This document shows, piece by piece, positions 53,848 through 64,000 of a DNA stretch of 64,000 bases. The notes under the pieces were generated by a model. The model searched no databases. It saw only the letters and a program-made list of their open reading frames with translations, and had not been told where the DNA came from. How positions within the stretch are numbered: the first letter of the stretch is position 1; each line of letters starts with the position of its first letter. Origin of the DNA: Hippophae tibetana (taxonomy: Eukaryota > Streptophyta > Magnoliopsida > Rosales > Elaeagnaceae); NCBI GenBank assembly GCA_037013495.1, contig CM072805.1:17084601-17148600 (forward strand), in the 5' to 3' direction. A program made the translations under genes and the position numbers.

Positions 53848-54999
53848 TTAATAGGATGATTTTTTGAAGTTCAAGTTGGATTTATCATTGATGAGATTGA
53901 TGCTTCTTCCTTTTTTTTCTTCTCTTTTCTCTAACTCTTCTTCTTTTATTCCAATTGTGTCATTGGTCATTGTTAATTGAGGTGTTGTGAAATTTTCTTC
54001 ATTTCCAACTTCTTCACTTGTAATCTTCTTATCTCCATCATCTATAATGACATTTATGGATTGCATAACTACATTAGTTCTACAGTTGAAGACTCTGTAA
54101 GCTCTACTATTTAGGGAATAACCAAGAAATATATATTCATCACTTCTAGAATCAAACTTACCCAATTGTTCTTGATCTCTAAGTATGTAGCATTTACTTC
54201 CAAAAACATGCATAAATTTAAGATTGGGTTTTTTACCTCTCCATATCTCATAGGGAGTTTGGTTTGTACCTGGGCAAAGATATACATGATTTATAATGTG
54301 ACATGTAGTGTTTATAGCTTCAGCCCAAAACATTTTGGAGACTCTCTTGACATGCATCATTACTCTTGCCATCTCTTGAAGTATCCTATTTTTCCTTTCA
54401 ACTATTCCATTTTGTTGAGGTGTGATAAGAGCAGAGAATTCATGAAAGATACCATGTTCTTTGCAGAAGTCAGCATACTTGGTATTTTCAAAATCTTTTC
54501 CATGGTCTGTTCTCAGTCTCTTGATGGTTACTATTTTGTCACCTGCTTCAACCTGCACTCTTATACAATATGAGATGAAGAACTCAAAAGCATCTGACTT
54601 GTCTCTAAGAAAGTCTACCCACGTGTAGCGAGAAAAGTCATCTACTTCAACTATAATATATTTCCTACCTTTAATACTTTTTGTTCTCATAGGACCCATA
54701 AGGTCAATATGTATCAATTCCAATACTCTTTTTGTATTTATACTCTTGATCATCTTATGAGAAATCCTTGTTTGTTTACCCAATTGACATGGTCTACATA
54801 CAGGTATTTCAATTTTTGAGAGAATAGGTAAACCATGCATAGTCTCAGTTTTACTTAATCTAACTAGATTTTTAAAATTCATATGACCTAACTTTTCATG
54901 CCACAAGGTAGTTGAGTCATTGCTAGCTAGGTTACATGTTACTGTGAGTGATGTATCAATACAATAACAATTGTAATGTGATCTGATTCCCTTAATCAT
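53848..54999 (-). pseudogene. element E integrase, long open frame
   Basis: 383 codons on the minus strand: TTLWHEKLGHMNFKNLVRLS and CRPCQLGKQT (zinc domain), LIHIDLMGPMRTKSIKGRKY (first Asp), RLRTDHGKDFEN (second Asp), QQNGIVERKNRILQEMARVM (Glu), FWAEAINTTCHIINHVY and YIFLGYSLNSRAYRVFN. All three catalytic acids are in place. The open frame is cut from protease and RT by stops on both sides. Confidence 0.94.
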
Positions 55000-55044
55000 A
55001 CATTCACCCTTTTGATCTGTTACAATACAATGATTGTTTGTAAA

Positions 55045-55335
55045 TTACACATTAAAATCACTATCATATATTTGACTTATGCTAATCAAGTTTGCCTTAA
55101 GTCCTTCCACATATAAAGCTTCATCAAGTTTAGGGATACCCTCTATTTCAACAGAGTCTTTTCCAATAATTTTAGATGTTTTACCACCACCAAAGGTAAC
55201 TGTCCTTTCATTGTATTCCTTAAAGGTTTTAAACAAAGAATGATTCCCCGTCATGTGTCTAGAGCATCCACTATCAAAATACCAAGGGGTATTTGATTTA
55301 GCTTTGAACGCTATATAGGTTACAAAGTAGTGCAA
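55045..55335 (-). pseudogene. element E protease
   Basis: TPWYFDSGCSRHMTGNHSLF carries an intact DSG catalytic motif, followed by VTFGGGKTSKIIGKDSVEIE and ANLISISQIYDSDFNV. It is open over 96 codons and ends in a TAA just before the integrase frame (VNXQXXIV region). Confidence 0.93.
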
Positions 55336-55345
55336 CTCAAATTTC

Positions 55346-57180
55346 TTAACCCATTCTTTTTTTAATTTTGAACATTTGAGTTACCATTTTCTTATGTTCC
55401 TCTTTTTGTGTAGTTCTTGTAGTAAAAACTTTACGTTTTGAAAATTTTTGAGGTGCCTTAGAAACATTTGTACTCGTGATAGAATCATAAGCATAAAGAA
55501 ACCTATACTTAGGTCTAATATGTCCTTTCCTAGCACAATGCTGACAGATGGGAACAAACTGAATTTTCTTAGAATGATAAGGTGCAGAAACTACCTTCCC
55601 TACCTGAGCAATAGTGGGTTTTACAAATTGAGCTTTGGATGATAAAGGTGTTGATTGTTCATCTATGTATCCAAGACCTCTCTTATCTCCATGTGGCTTT
55701 CCATAGTCTAGGACTTTGGTTAATTTTTCAGCACCAATGGTCAAATTCTTCATCGTTTCTTTAACAATACTAAGTTCTTGCCTAAGATTTTTGTTTTCCT
55801 CAATGGTTTCTGCAAGTCTCATATTCAAAGCATTAATATGATCAGACAATTCTTTTTTATCTTTCTCTAGGCTAGAGGAATTTTTTTTGTGAACATTGAT
55901 GATATCATTAATTACTTTCACAAGCACTTTATCTCTCTCTTCCTTGGCACCTAGACAATCCATGAATAGTTCATCATAATTCGATTCATTAAACTTAGAC
56001 AGTAAGAGAGAAGAGTTCACTTCTATATTTTCTTCATCCGAGCTAAGGTTGGAGTCAGTGTGGTGTGCTTTGGTAGTTGCAGTGAAGGCAAAATAATTAG
56101 TTTCATCATCCTCTGAGTTACTAGCATTGTCCTGCTCAATTTCTGTGTCACTAAGTGTAACATTAAAGGATTTTTCCAAATTTCTTTTTATTGTTAGCAC
56201 AATCTGTAGCAATATGACAAAATCCCCCACAAGTAAAGAATTGAGGACTAGTAGGCTTACTTTTCTTACCATCAAGGCTAGGAGACTTGATTTCCCTTGA
56301 CTTTCAGTCATTCGAACGACTGGATTGTCCCTTGTTGGAATGATTATTCAGTTGACCCTTCTTCTTCATGAACTTCTTAAATTTTCGTGCTAACAAGACT
56401 AGTGACTCATCATTCATATCATCATTACTATCAGAGATGTTTTTTTTGGAGCTTTTGAATGCCACATCCTTATTTTTCTTAGGTGGATCAAGAGAAAGCT
56501 CATAGGTTTGGATTGACCCGACAACTTCATCAATTTTTAGTGTGTCTACATTCTTGCTTTCCTCTATCATTGTAACTTTCATCTTGTAGTCTGTAGTTAA
56601 AGAGCTTAGGAGTTTGCGTACTTGTATAGATTGTGGAATTTTCTCACCAAGGTTAGAACAAGCATTAGTGATATCACAGAAGCGAGCATAGAACTGACTA
56701 AAAGTTTTCGTGTTGCTCATTTTAATGGAATCAAACTGAGATGCTAGCAATCTCAATTTTTTTTGTTTCACTTGGGAGGTTCCCTTATGAGCAAAAGCAA
56801 GTGCATTCCATGCATCTTTAGCATTCTCACAGTTGGATATGCGACGAAACTAATCCATTGACACTGCATCAAATATTGAGCTCAGACCTTTTTGGTTTGC
56901 CCCACTAAGGGTGCGTTTTTCAATGGTCTAGTCTTTTCTCCGGCTTTATGATTGTTACAACATCTTTCGTTACCGAAGGTGGTTCCCAACCATCAAAAAC
57001 ATCATCCCAAACATTTTCATCTTGTTTGAGAAAGGGCTGCATGCGAGCCTTCTAGTAAGGGTAATTAAACCCATCAAAGAGTGAGGGTTTAACAGATGAC
57101 CCACCTTCTTTCATTTGGTCCATAAGTAAGTGTATGTGTCCCTAAGGATCAATCTCACTAAGTGTGTCTAGTGTCAGCTC
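55346..57180 (-). pseudogene. element E gag
   Basis: The large gag of a SIRE-type element. The N-terminal part (56772-57180) is decayed. Then QFDSIKMSNTKTFSQFYARF, RKLLSSLTTDYKMKVTMIEE and EVVGSIQTYELSLDPPKK (UBN2 domain). The C-terminal part, 56311-55346, contains an acidic, coiled-coil-like stretch (SLEKDKKELSDHINALNMRL) and the knuckle CQHCARKGHIRPKYRF, where the last Cys is Tyr. One frame change near 56300. Confidence 0.9.
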
Positions 57181-57189
57181 TGATGCCAA
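57174..57189 (-). other. element E primer binding site
   Basis: On the minus strand TTGGCATCAGAGCTGA starts two bases after the LTR end. It is a variant of the methionine-tRNA primer site (TGGTATCAGAGC) with T to C at one position. Confidence 0.8.
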
Positions 57190-58583
57190 TTGAAAGTTTA
57201 TAAATTATGCACCTAATTAACCTAAATGGGGGTGAATAGGTTATTTTTAATTTTTACCAATTTATAATTTAATAACATACACAAATCAGCCATACATGCA
57301 ATCGTGTGTAAAATTAAGTGCGGAAATAAAATAATAACACATGATATTTTTAGGTGGAAACAACCTAGACCACAACCATGACCTAAGAGAAAAACCACTG
57401 GTCCACCAGACCACCTAACTTTCCACTATGAAAATCAAATGTTCAAGTACAAACTCGGTCTTATGCTACCCTCCCTAGGATACTGCCCCAATGTACTTTA
57501 CTTACGAGTCCATGCTCTGTTTTCACAGTTTCCAATATTAGCGTGAGCAGTTTCCAGACCAACGTTCCAATAAGCTCTCCGCCAATCAGATCGTTCACAA
57601 ATCAACTGCAAAATAGTTAACACAAAAACACAAGTGCACGTGTGTGTTCTAGAACGAATTTAATAATGAAAAATTCTAACTAGATGATTCAAAACATATG
57701 TCATTTAAATTAAATCAACTAGCAAATCCTTGAGTAAAAAGATCAAACACAAGTTCAATAAAAATAGCTTCTTTAAAGATTAATAATCAAATCAAATAAT
57801 TATGATATGACAAAAACAATTATTTGATCTAACAATTTAAGAACAAAAATAAAGAAGAAACCATAAAAACATATTATCAAAATATCAACTCTTTTATGAA
57901 CACCTTATAAATTAATATATATTACTTACTTAATCATATTACTTATATATATATATTAACGATCTTTACTGCGTGAAGCCATTATTCTACTTCTTTTATA
58001 TTATATATATATCAATTACCTGAAAGTTTCCTCAATTGTCTCCAAGTCGTCAATCTCCTATTCATATATATTGATTATATTACTCTCAACTTCAATTATA
58101 TATCAATTCTTGTTGCCTTCCTTCTCGTGTTCACCTTTCTTGGCAGATCGACAGCTTCAATATAATTTTACTTTTGCGGCAGCTTTTCTATTATACCACC
58201 CATAACCCTAATCCTATATGTATATATATATATATAGATAAGGATAACATACTAACATTAGGATTAGAATATTTTGGACTTCATTATTCAAGACCTATTT
58301 AAATATTTAATTAAAAATATTTTTAAATCACATCTTAAAAATATTAAGACACATAAAAAATATATTTAAGCACCAAAAATAATCTTAGATTTATGAACAT
58401 GCACTATTAAATGCATAAATGTAATCCTATGTGTCGTAGTTATCTAAGATATAACTAGAGTATAATTATTTAGAACTTAAGTATTTGTTCAAATTTTCTT
58501 GATAGACTTGATAGCAGGCCTAAAAACAAGTTTACAAATAAATATTTTGTCCACGAAAATAGCCAACACTCATTGTTCTTACA
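57190..58583 (-). repeat. element E 5' LTR
   Basis: 1,394 bp, on the plus strand TGAAAGTTTATAAATTATGC to CATTGTTCTTACA. It is closely similar to 49464-50897 over its whole length, with a few indels. It is followed by GCTTA at 58584-58588. Confidence 0.95.
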
Positions 58584-58588
58584 GCTTA

Positions 58589-59869
58589 TAAAATGACTCA
58601 AAAATCAAGAAAATAAATCTATGCCCACTCTTGTACGGGAATGTTGGTAGTTTTTAGAAACCAATACTCCTAAAAACTTAAGCTAGTTATACAGTAATCA
58701 CGTCAATATATCGTTTAATAAAAAAAAGTTAGTTGTATACTTGTATAACTTTATATATGTGAGTAGGGTTGAATAAATAATCTGATCAATTCGAGTAAAT
58801 AAACAATTGGATTCATTCGAGAGATTGATCATATCGATTTCAAAGTTATAATCGAATCAAATTTTGATTAAAAAATATACTATTTGTTCGAATTATGTTC
58901 GAATTTGAATTGATATTCTTATAATCTGGTATACATGTACCAAATTATTATTAAAATTATAAATAAATAAATTTCTTATTTTATAATATATTATAATTAA
59001 ATTTTACATATATCACGATCACCTTAAATTATTATTTTAATTTAATTATCAAAATATTAATTTATATCTCTATAATAGTTTAGTAACTCTTCCCAAATTC
59101 TTTTTATTTTTGTGATTCTCTTAATTAAAATTATAAATAATAAAGTTTTTTAAAATTTTACTAATTTAAAATTAAAATATTATATGTATTGTGTTTTATA
59201 TATGATAATAATTCATAAAGAAGTTTCAAGTTCAATCCAACCTTACCTGATATTAAAAAAATATAAACTACTCAAATTCGAATTGATTCGTATTAATTAC
59301 TTATTTTGATCAATTTTATATTAAAAAAATTCAAATTTGATTATGATTGAATCATATTAGATTTGATAAAAAAAAACATGTGGTTTTAATATGCTATTGA
59401 GAACTATATAAGAGTGTTAGAAGTTAATAATATTTTTATATATTTATCACTCTCTACAAAAATTAACTTTAGCTCTGATATCATGTTAAACATTATTAGG
59501 AAACTAACGATATTTTTATACATCTCTCAAGGATGACAAAATGTGGGCATTCAAGTAAAAAATTGAGAGAATTGTTAATAATATTTTTATATATTTATCA
59601 TTATATACAAGTGTTAGCTTTAGTTCTGATATTATGTTAAAAATTATTTTAAAAAAATAATATTACTTTAATACATATGTCAAGGATGTTGGGCATACAA
59701 TTAAAAATTAAGTTTTCATTAAAAAGTTGGTGTGTTAGATAAATTTATGAAAAATAAAATTATTAAGATTAACACATGTGTAAGTTAGTAATAAAGTGTT
59801 AGAACACCAAATATTTGTTTCTTTGTCATGATTTGAACAGTTACAATAAACTCATATATATATTTTTAG
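58589..59869 (+). other. CNGC copy 3 intron, right part
   Basis: Continues the intron sequence broken by element E (TAAAATGACTCAAAAATC onward), aligned with 62431-63691 and 4751-5937. It ends TTTTTAG at 59869. No gene. Confidence 0.8.
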
Positions 59870-60063
59870 GTGTTAATTGTACATTTTTGTACAGGAGTGG
59901 GAAGCTCTAAACGGTTGATCAAAAGAAAGGGTATGAACTCCATCATCTTGTTTTAATATTTTTCAAGAACTTTAATATACCTTACTTACTTGAGAATTAA
60001 GAATGATTCTTTTATGTCTTACTAATATTTTAGAATTTGTTCTTTTTCTTCTAATTCAGTAAC
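59870..60063 (+). pseudogene. CNGC copy 3 exon 3
   Basis: Homologous to 5938-6141 but 194 nt, so 10 bp shorter and out of frame. GVGSSKRLIKRKGMNSIIL is followed by a TAA where the FQYFPR motif should be. The donor GTAAGT at 60064 is kept. Confidence 0.88.
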
Positions 60064-60803
60064 GTAAGTTCCATCTCTTTTTTTGTTTGAATTATACAGC
60101 ACAATTCACGTTGTTTATTAAAATAAACCATACGTGCTTATATTTAATTATAATTCTTAAAATAAACCGTACGTGCTTACATTTAATTACAAAACAGGAT
60201 TCTGGAGTCTCTTTTTTTCCTGGTAAAGACTCTGGAGTCTGGACAAAGACTCTGTTGACCTCTCTACTTCATTAATTAGCGCAAAGCTTGAATTCATCCA
60301 CCCATATTTCCTTCATTTACTCATTTCAATTTATTTATAATCAGCATTATTTGAGAGTTGGAGGGACTTGTTCAGTCTTGATTATTAGTTAATTAAAAAT
60401 TAATTATTAATATTTTTGAAGTTTTATTTTTATTATTATAAATTTTAAAAATATTTTTCTTATAATTTTAAAAAAATTCTTCTAAGTTGACCATCCTAAA
60501 TCAACCAATAATTTTAAAAAATTAAAAATATATTCGTAAAATTAATGAAATAAGTAAGGAATCTGGTATAAAACTTTTTCAAAGAAGTAACCGTACGTGT
60601 TTATATTTTATTATAAAAAAAAGACTCTGCACGAAGACTTTGTTCACACCTCCACTTCATTAGTTAGCTCAAAGCTTGAATTAATCCACCACCCATTTTC
60701 CTTTTATTTGCTCATTTCAATTTTTATATGATCAGCCTTTGAGAACCAGAAGGTTTATTGAAAATAATTATCATCCTTTTTAAAACTTTTAGATCTACTA
60801 GTA
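60064..60803 (+). repeat. CNGC copy 4 upstream region with duplicated segment
   Basis: Two copies of one about 140-bp segment: 60205-60360 and 60615-60745, both with AAAGACT, TTCATTA.TTAG, CAAAGCTTGAAT.AATCCACC and TCATTTCAATTT. A third copy is at 3690-3840. Between them, 60460-60620 matches 36470-36735. It is the likely promoter and leader of copy 4; I could not single out a TATA box. Confidence 0.6.
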
Positions 60804-60868
60804 ATGGATACGCGTCACGATGAACAAGCAGAAATAGATATAATAGAGCTCAATAACCTAACAGAGAG
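60804..60868 (+). pseudogene. CNGC copy 4 exon 1
   Basis: ATG at 60804 opens MDTRHDEQAEIDIIELNNLT and ends AGAGAG before GTTAGC at 60869. I chose this ATG because it is the only one upstream in the frame that splices into exon 2 and because copy 3 keeps the same GATGAACAAG codons. The peptide resembles no domain, as usual for the CNGC N-terminus. Confidence 0.7.
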
Positions 60869-60972
60869 GTTAGCACTACTCAATTCTCCTCTTTTACTTT
60901 ACAAACTCCTAATTTGATTAATAACATTAATCCGACCGAATAAGATTTTTCTTCCGATTCAACAAATCACAG

Positions 60973-61321
60973 ATCTGCGAGAGAGGCTCCTAACTCAAGT
61001 TTGAATAGAGAAATAAAGAGAACAATCTTTCATTATCAAAAAATTCTTACAAAGAATCAATTATATTTATTTTTATTTACTATTGGAGTATCAATGGATA
61101 CATTATTCTTATTCATTCCTGTTATAAACGAGGATAAAAAGTGTGTTACTGTTGAAAACAAAGTAAAAATTGTTGCTCTAGTCTTGCGTTCAATCACAGA
61201 CATTTTCTTCCTCGAGCGTATACTTCATCAAGTTCTAGTGACATTTGGTCCACCCAAAAACTCTTGGGTATGTTACTTCAACATCTTAATTGATGCTCTG
61301 GCTGTTCTTCCTCTTCCACAG
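60973..61321 (+). pseudogene. CNGC copy 4 exon 2 (S1-S3), open
   Basis: After CACAG at 60972: REIKRTIFHYQKILTKNQLY, FTIGVSMDTLFLFIPVINED (S1 and loop), KVKIVALVLRSITDIFFLER (S2), HQVLVTFGPPKNSW, then YFNILIDALAVLPLPQ (S3). In the family about 17-20 residues containing FGRGEL..A..YL lie between FGPP/NSW and YF; they are missing here and in copy 3. Donor GTAAGA at 61322. Confidence 0.9.
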
Positions 61322-63691
61322 GTAAGAATAACAACCACAATTGTTTATAATACTTAACTTTACAATTAAATTAATAGAAATGGTATGCACACTTAAATCT
61401 ACATGCACATCACTTAAATTTTAACACTATGAATAATATATAAAAAATAAATTATTTTTTTAATTTTTAAAATAAGTAAACACACAGTAGAATATAAAAA
61501 ATATGAATGTAAAAATATAGATAAAATTAAATGATTTAATATTTCTATTACAGTTAACTATAAAGTTGTATAATTTAATATATATAAAGGAGTAAGGATG
61601 GTCACTATTTCTCAAAACCAATCAACCGATCCGAGTCTAATATAAGTCTAATATAAAACTGAATATATATTTCTTTTAGAAGTTTGTTGGTTTAAATAAT
61701 AAGTCTAAAATATATCAAAATCCATCATATAGATGAATAAATCAAATCGACGTTATAATATTAATATATATTAATTTTTTAAAATATATATTTAATTAGT
61801 AATTTATATATTATAATTATAATATAAAATTTTAAAATAGAAATTTAATCAATATGGATTTTTAGTCAAATACTTAATGTCACTCTCATCTTCCATGCTT
61901 AACACCTTATTTAAATCATTCTTAAATTAGTCCAAAATTTGGTTCAAAATCTTTAAATTAATAATTTTTTTAACATATTTATATAAATTACATATTTTTT
62001 ATTAATAATATGAGATTTCATTTAGATCTACAATTTTATCTAATATTCGGTATGCTATTAAGCATACTTTAATTTCTTTAATTTTTCAATAATGATTCTG
62101 AAAGAGGTTTTTAATGATTAATTATAAAAACAACTATAATTTTATATTTACATAATACCTATTAAAATCATTTTATTTCTTCTTAGTTATAAGAAATTGA
62201 GTAAATATAATATGTAATGGTAATAACTTTTAAGTTAAATTATATAGTATGTTTTTTCTGTTTTCATAAGAGGAGACCTTTTATATCATATTATGATTAT
62301 AGATTCAAAATTGTTAAGTCAATTTTTTAAAACTAATCTTATAAGTTAGCTTGAAAGTTGGATTTTTGGGGGGATCAAGGGTTGGTTAAGGTTTTGTGTT
62401 TTTCAAAACCGTCGAGATGAAATTAGCTTATAAAATGACTCAAAAGCTAACAAAATAAATCTACGCCCACTCGTGTATAGGAATGTTGGTAGTTTTTAGA
62501 AACTAATACTCCTAAAAGTTTAACCTAGCTATACATTAACAACGTCAAAGTATCGTTTGATAAAACACTAGTTATATACTTGTATAATTTTTTATATATA
62601 AGAAGGGTTGAACAAATAATTTGATCCATTCGAGAGATTAATCATATCGATTTCAAAGTTATAGTCGGATTGAATTCATATTGTAAAATATACCATTTGT
62701 TCGAATTATGTTCGAATTTGAATTGATATCTTTATAATATGTTGTTCATGTATCAAATTACTATTAAAATTATAAATAAATAAATTTTTATTTTATAATG
62801 TATTATAATTAAATATTATATATACCACAATCACCTTAAATTATTATTTTAATTTAATCATTAAAATATTAATTTATATTTTAATTTAATTTAATAGTTT
62901 TTAGTAAGCCTCCAAACATACTTTTTATTCTTATGATTCTCTTAATTGAAACTATAAATAATAAATTTTGCTAAACTTTTACTAATTTAAAATTAAAATA
63001 TTGTATGTTTTGTGTTTTTTATATGATATTAATAATTCATAAAGGAGTGTCAAGCTCAATCGAGCTTTATCTGATCCTAAAAAAGTATGAACTGCTCAAA
63101 TTTAAACTAATTTGTATTGATTACGTCGTCTGATCAATTTTAGATTAAAAAATTTCAAATTTAATATTGATTGAATCATATTTGATTTGATAAAAAATAT
63201 ATGGTTTTAATATGCGACTCAGAATTATATAAAGGATGGTTAAAAGTTAATAATACTTTTATACATTTATCACTCTCCGGAAGTGTTGGCTTTAGTTCTT
63301 AACCATGTTAGACATTATTAGAAAACTAACTATATTTTTATACATCTATCAAAGATGATAAAATGTGGACATACAAGTAAAAAATTGATAGAATGACTAA
63401 TAATATTTTTATATATTTATCATTGATGCTAACTTAAGTTATGATATTATGTTAAAAATTATTAAAAAACTAATAATGTTTTAATACATCTATCAATGAT
63501 TCCAAAATATGAGCATACAAGTAAAAAAATTGAATTCTCCTTAAAAAGTTGGTGTGTTGGGTAAATTTATGAAAAGTAAAATTATTAAGATTAACACATA
63601 TGTAATTTAGTAATTAAGTGTTAGAACACCTTAGATTTGTTTCTTTGTCATAAATTGAACAATCAAGATAAACTCATATATACATTTTCAG
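61322..63691 (+). other. CNGC copy 4 intron
   Basis: 2.37 kb without coding sequence, the uninterrupted version of the copy 3 intron. It contains GCTTA at 62426-62430, the empty counterpart of the element E target. It ends CATTTTCAG at 63691. Confidence 0.8.
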
Positions 63692-63894
63692 GTGTTAATT
63701 GTACTTTTCTTTACTAGAGTGGGAAGCCCTAAACAATTGATCAAATGGAAGGGTCTGAACTCCATCATCATGTTTCAATATTTTCCGAGAACTTTAAAGA
63801 TATACCTTACTTACTTGGAATTAAAAAGGGTTCTTTTATCTCTCCTAAAGTAGTAATATTTTAGAATTTATTCTTTTTCTTCGGACTCAGTCAT
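63692..63894 (+). pseudogene. CNGC copy 4 exon 3, one base deleted
   Basis: SPKQLIKWKGLNSIIMFQYF and PRTLKIY match copy 1. The string ACTTGGAATT has one G fewer than ACTTGGGAATT of copy 1, shifting the frame; a TAG follows at 63850-63852. Donor GTAAGT at 63895 is kept. The last ~100 bases of the window are intron. Confidence 0.9.
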
Positions 63895-64000
63895 GTAAGT
63901 GACTTATCCCTTTTTTTTTGAATTATATAACATAATTCATGTTGTTTTTCTTTGTATAATTTAAAGATATATCTCAACGTGGTGCAAAATTGTCGATTTT

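Larger units (their letters stand above)
49464..58583 (-). mobile_element. Ty1/copia element E, SIRE/Maximus-like
   Basis: 9,120 bp on the minus strand with long LTRs (57190-58583 as 5', 49464-50897 as 3') and a perfect GCTTA target duplication (49459-49463, 58584-58588). The uninterrupted site is seen in CNGC copies 1 (4746-4750) and 4 (62426-62430). Long LTRs, a large gag and a spacer of about 1.3 kb between RNase H and the 3' LTR are features of the SIRE/Maximus lineage. No env-like frame is visible in the spacer. The element has few frameshifts and includes a 383-codon open integrase frame. Confidence 0.95.
47832..60063 (+). pseudogene. CNGC copy 3: first three exons, split by element E
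   Basis: Remnant of the N-terminal half of a CNGC gene: exon 1 (47832-47882), exon 2 (47987-48361), an intron interrupted by retrotransposon E, and exon 3 (59870-60063). Exon 1 lacks its start codon (hAT-type MITE end at that spot) and has a TAG; exon 2 has a TAG and a TAA at its end; exon 3 has lost 10 bp and has a TAA. No pore or binding-domain exon follows, because copy 4 starts immediately. Confidence 0.85.
60804..63894 (+). pseudogene. CNGC copy 4: exons 1-3, runs off the right edge
   Basis: Exon 1 (60804-60868), exon 2 (60973-61321) and exon 3 (63692-63894). Exons 1 and 2 splice in frame (AG/GT borders, phase 2) into about 138 residues without stops, ending LAVLPLPQ at the canonical junction. 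Exon 3 is 203 nt instead of 204; the missing G near 63821 shifts the frame and gives a TAG soon after. The S2-S3 loop is shortened. Without sequence beyond 64000 I cannot say whether pore exons exist. Confidence 0.85.

Noticed and set aside
54166-54573. 135-codon open frame on the plus strand
   Set aside because: Antisense to the integrase of element E; no own similarity.
1-64000. CRISPR arrays, rRNA, tRNA genes or prokaryotic operons
   Set aside because: No regularly spaced repeats, no rRNA stretches and no cloverleaf-like gene were recognised; the TGGTATCAGAGC motifs are retrotransposon primer sites, not tRNA genes.

Overview
The window is nuclear DNA of a flowering plant, most likely a dicot. 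It is very AT-rich, its gene remnants are split by introns with GT..AG borders, and it holds five plant-type Ty1/copia retrotransposons, pieces of LTR elements that look like Ty3/gypsy, hAT-type miniature elements and a LINE remnant. Nothing points to a prokaryote or an organelle. I could not name the species from sequence alone.

The host genes are remnants of a cyclic-nucleotide-gated channel (CNGC) family, duplicated in tandem and decayed. Copy 1 (5938-9577) keeps the S4-S5 exon, the pore exon (frameshifted), the GQN filter/S6 exon and an open cyclic-nucleotide-binding exon. Copy 2 (10084-13634) keeps the pore, filter/S6 and binding-domain exons, with stops. Copy 3 (47832-48361 plus 59870-60063) and copy 4 (60804-63894, running off the right edge) keep the first three exons. 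The long introns and upstream stretches of these copies align with one another (about 3.7-6.2, 47.8-49.5 plus 58.6-60.1, and 60.2-64.0 kb), so this was a segmental and tandem duplication of a whole gene region. A second repeated block, without a recognised gene, lies at 1.8-3.6 kb and at 28.9-31.2 plus 36.2-36.7 kb.

Retrotransposons later broke up this array. Element A (14102-27099, target duplication TCATA) holds four later insertions: copia element B (16316-21871, GTTTA), an LTR with a degenerate primer site (22175-23940), an hAT-type MITE (25515-25949) and an unidentified insertion with a 53-bp tandem repeat. Element C (31202-36193, ATTAA) carries an inverted leader-plus-gag segment. Element D (39237-47512, minus strand) holds two LTRs of one family in opposite orientation, one of which has six CACGTG boxes. 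Element E (49464-58583, minus strand, GCTTA, SIRE/Maximus-like) splits CNGC copy 3 inside an intron. Paralogous empty sites confirm the C and E insertion points.

Smaller remnants are one squalene epoxidase exon (37600-37878), a LINE-type RNase H domain (27690-28230, minus) and two short LTR ends near 38.4-38.8 kb. No coding region looks functional over its full length. I did not find a clearly new biological system. The most unusual observations are the inverted gag/leader segment of element C with its WRKY- and bZIP-type motif cluster, the G-box-rich LTR, the TA..TA termini of element A, and the tandem decay of the CNGC cluster.
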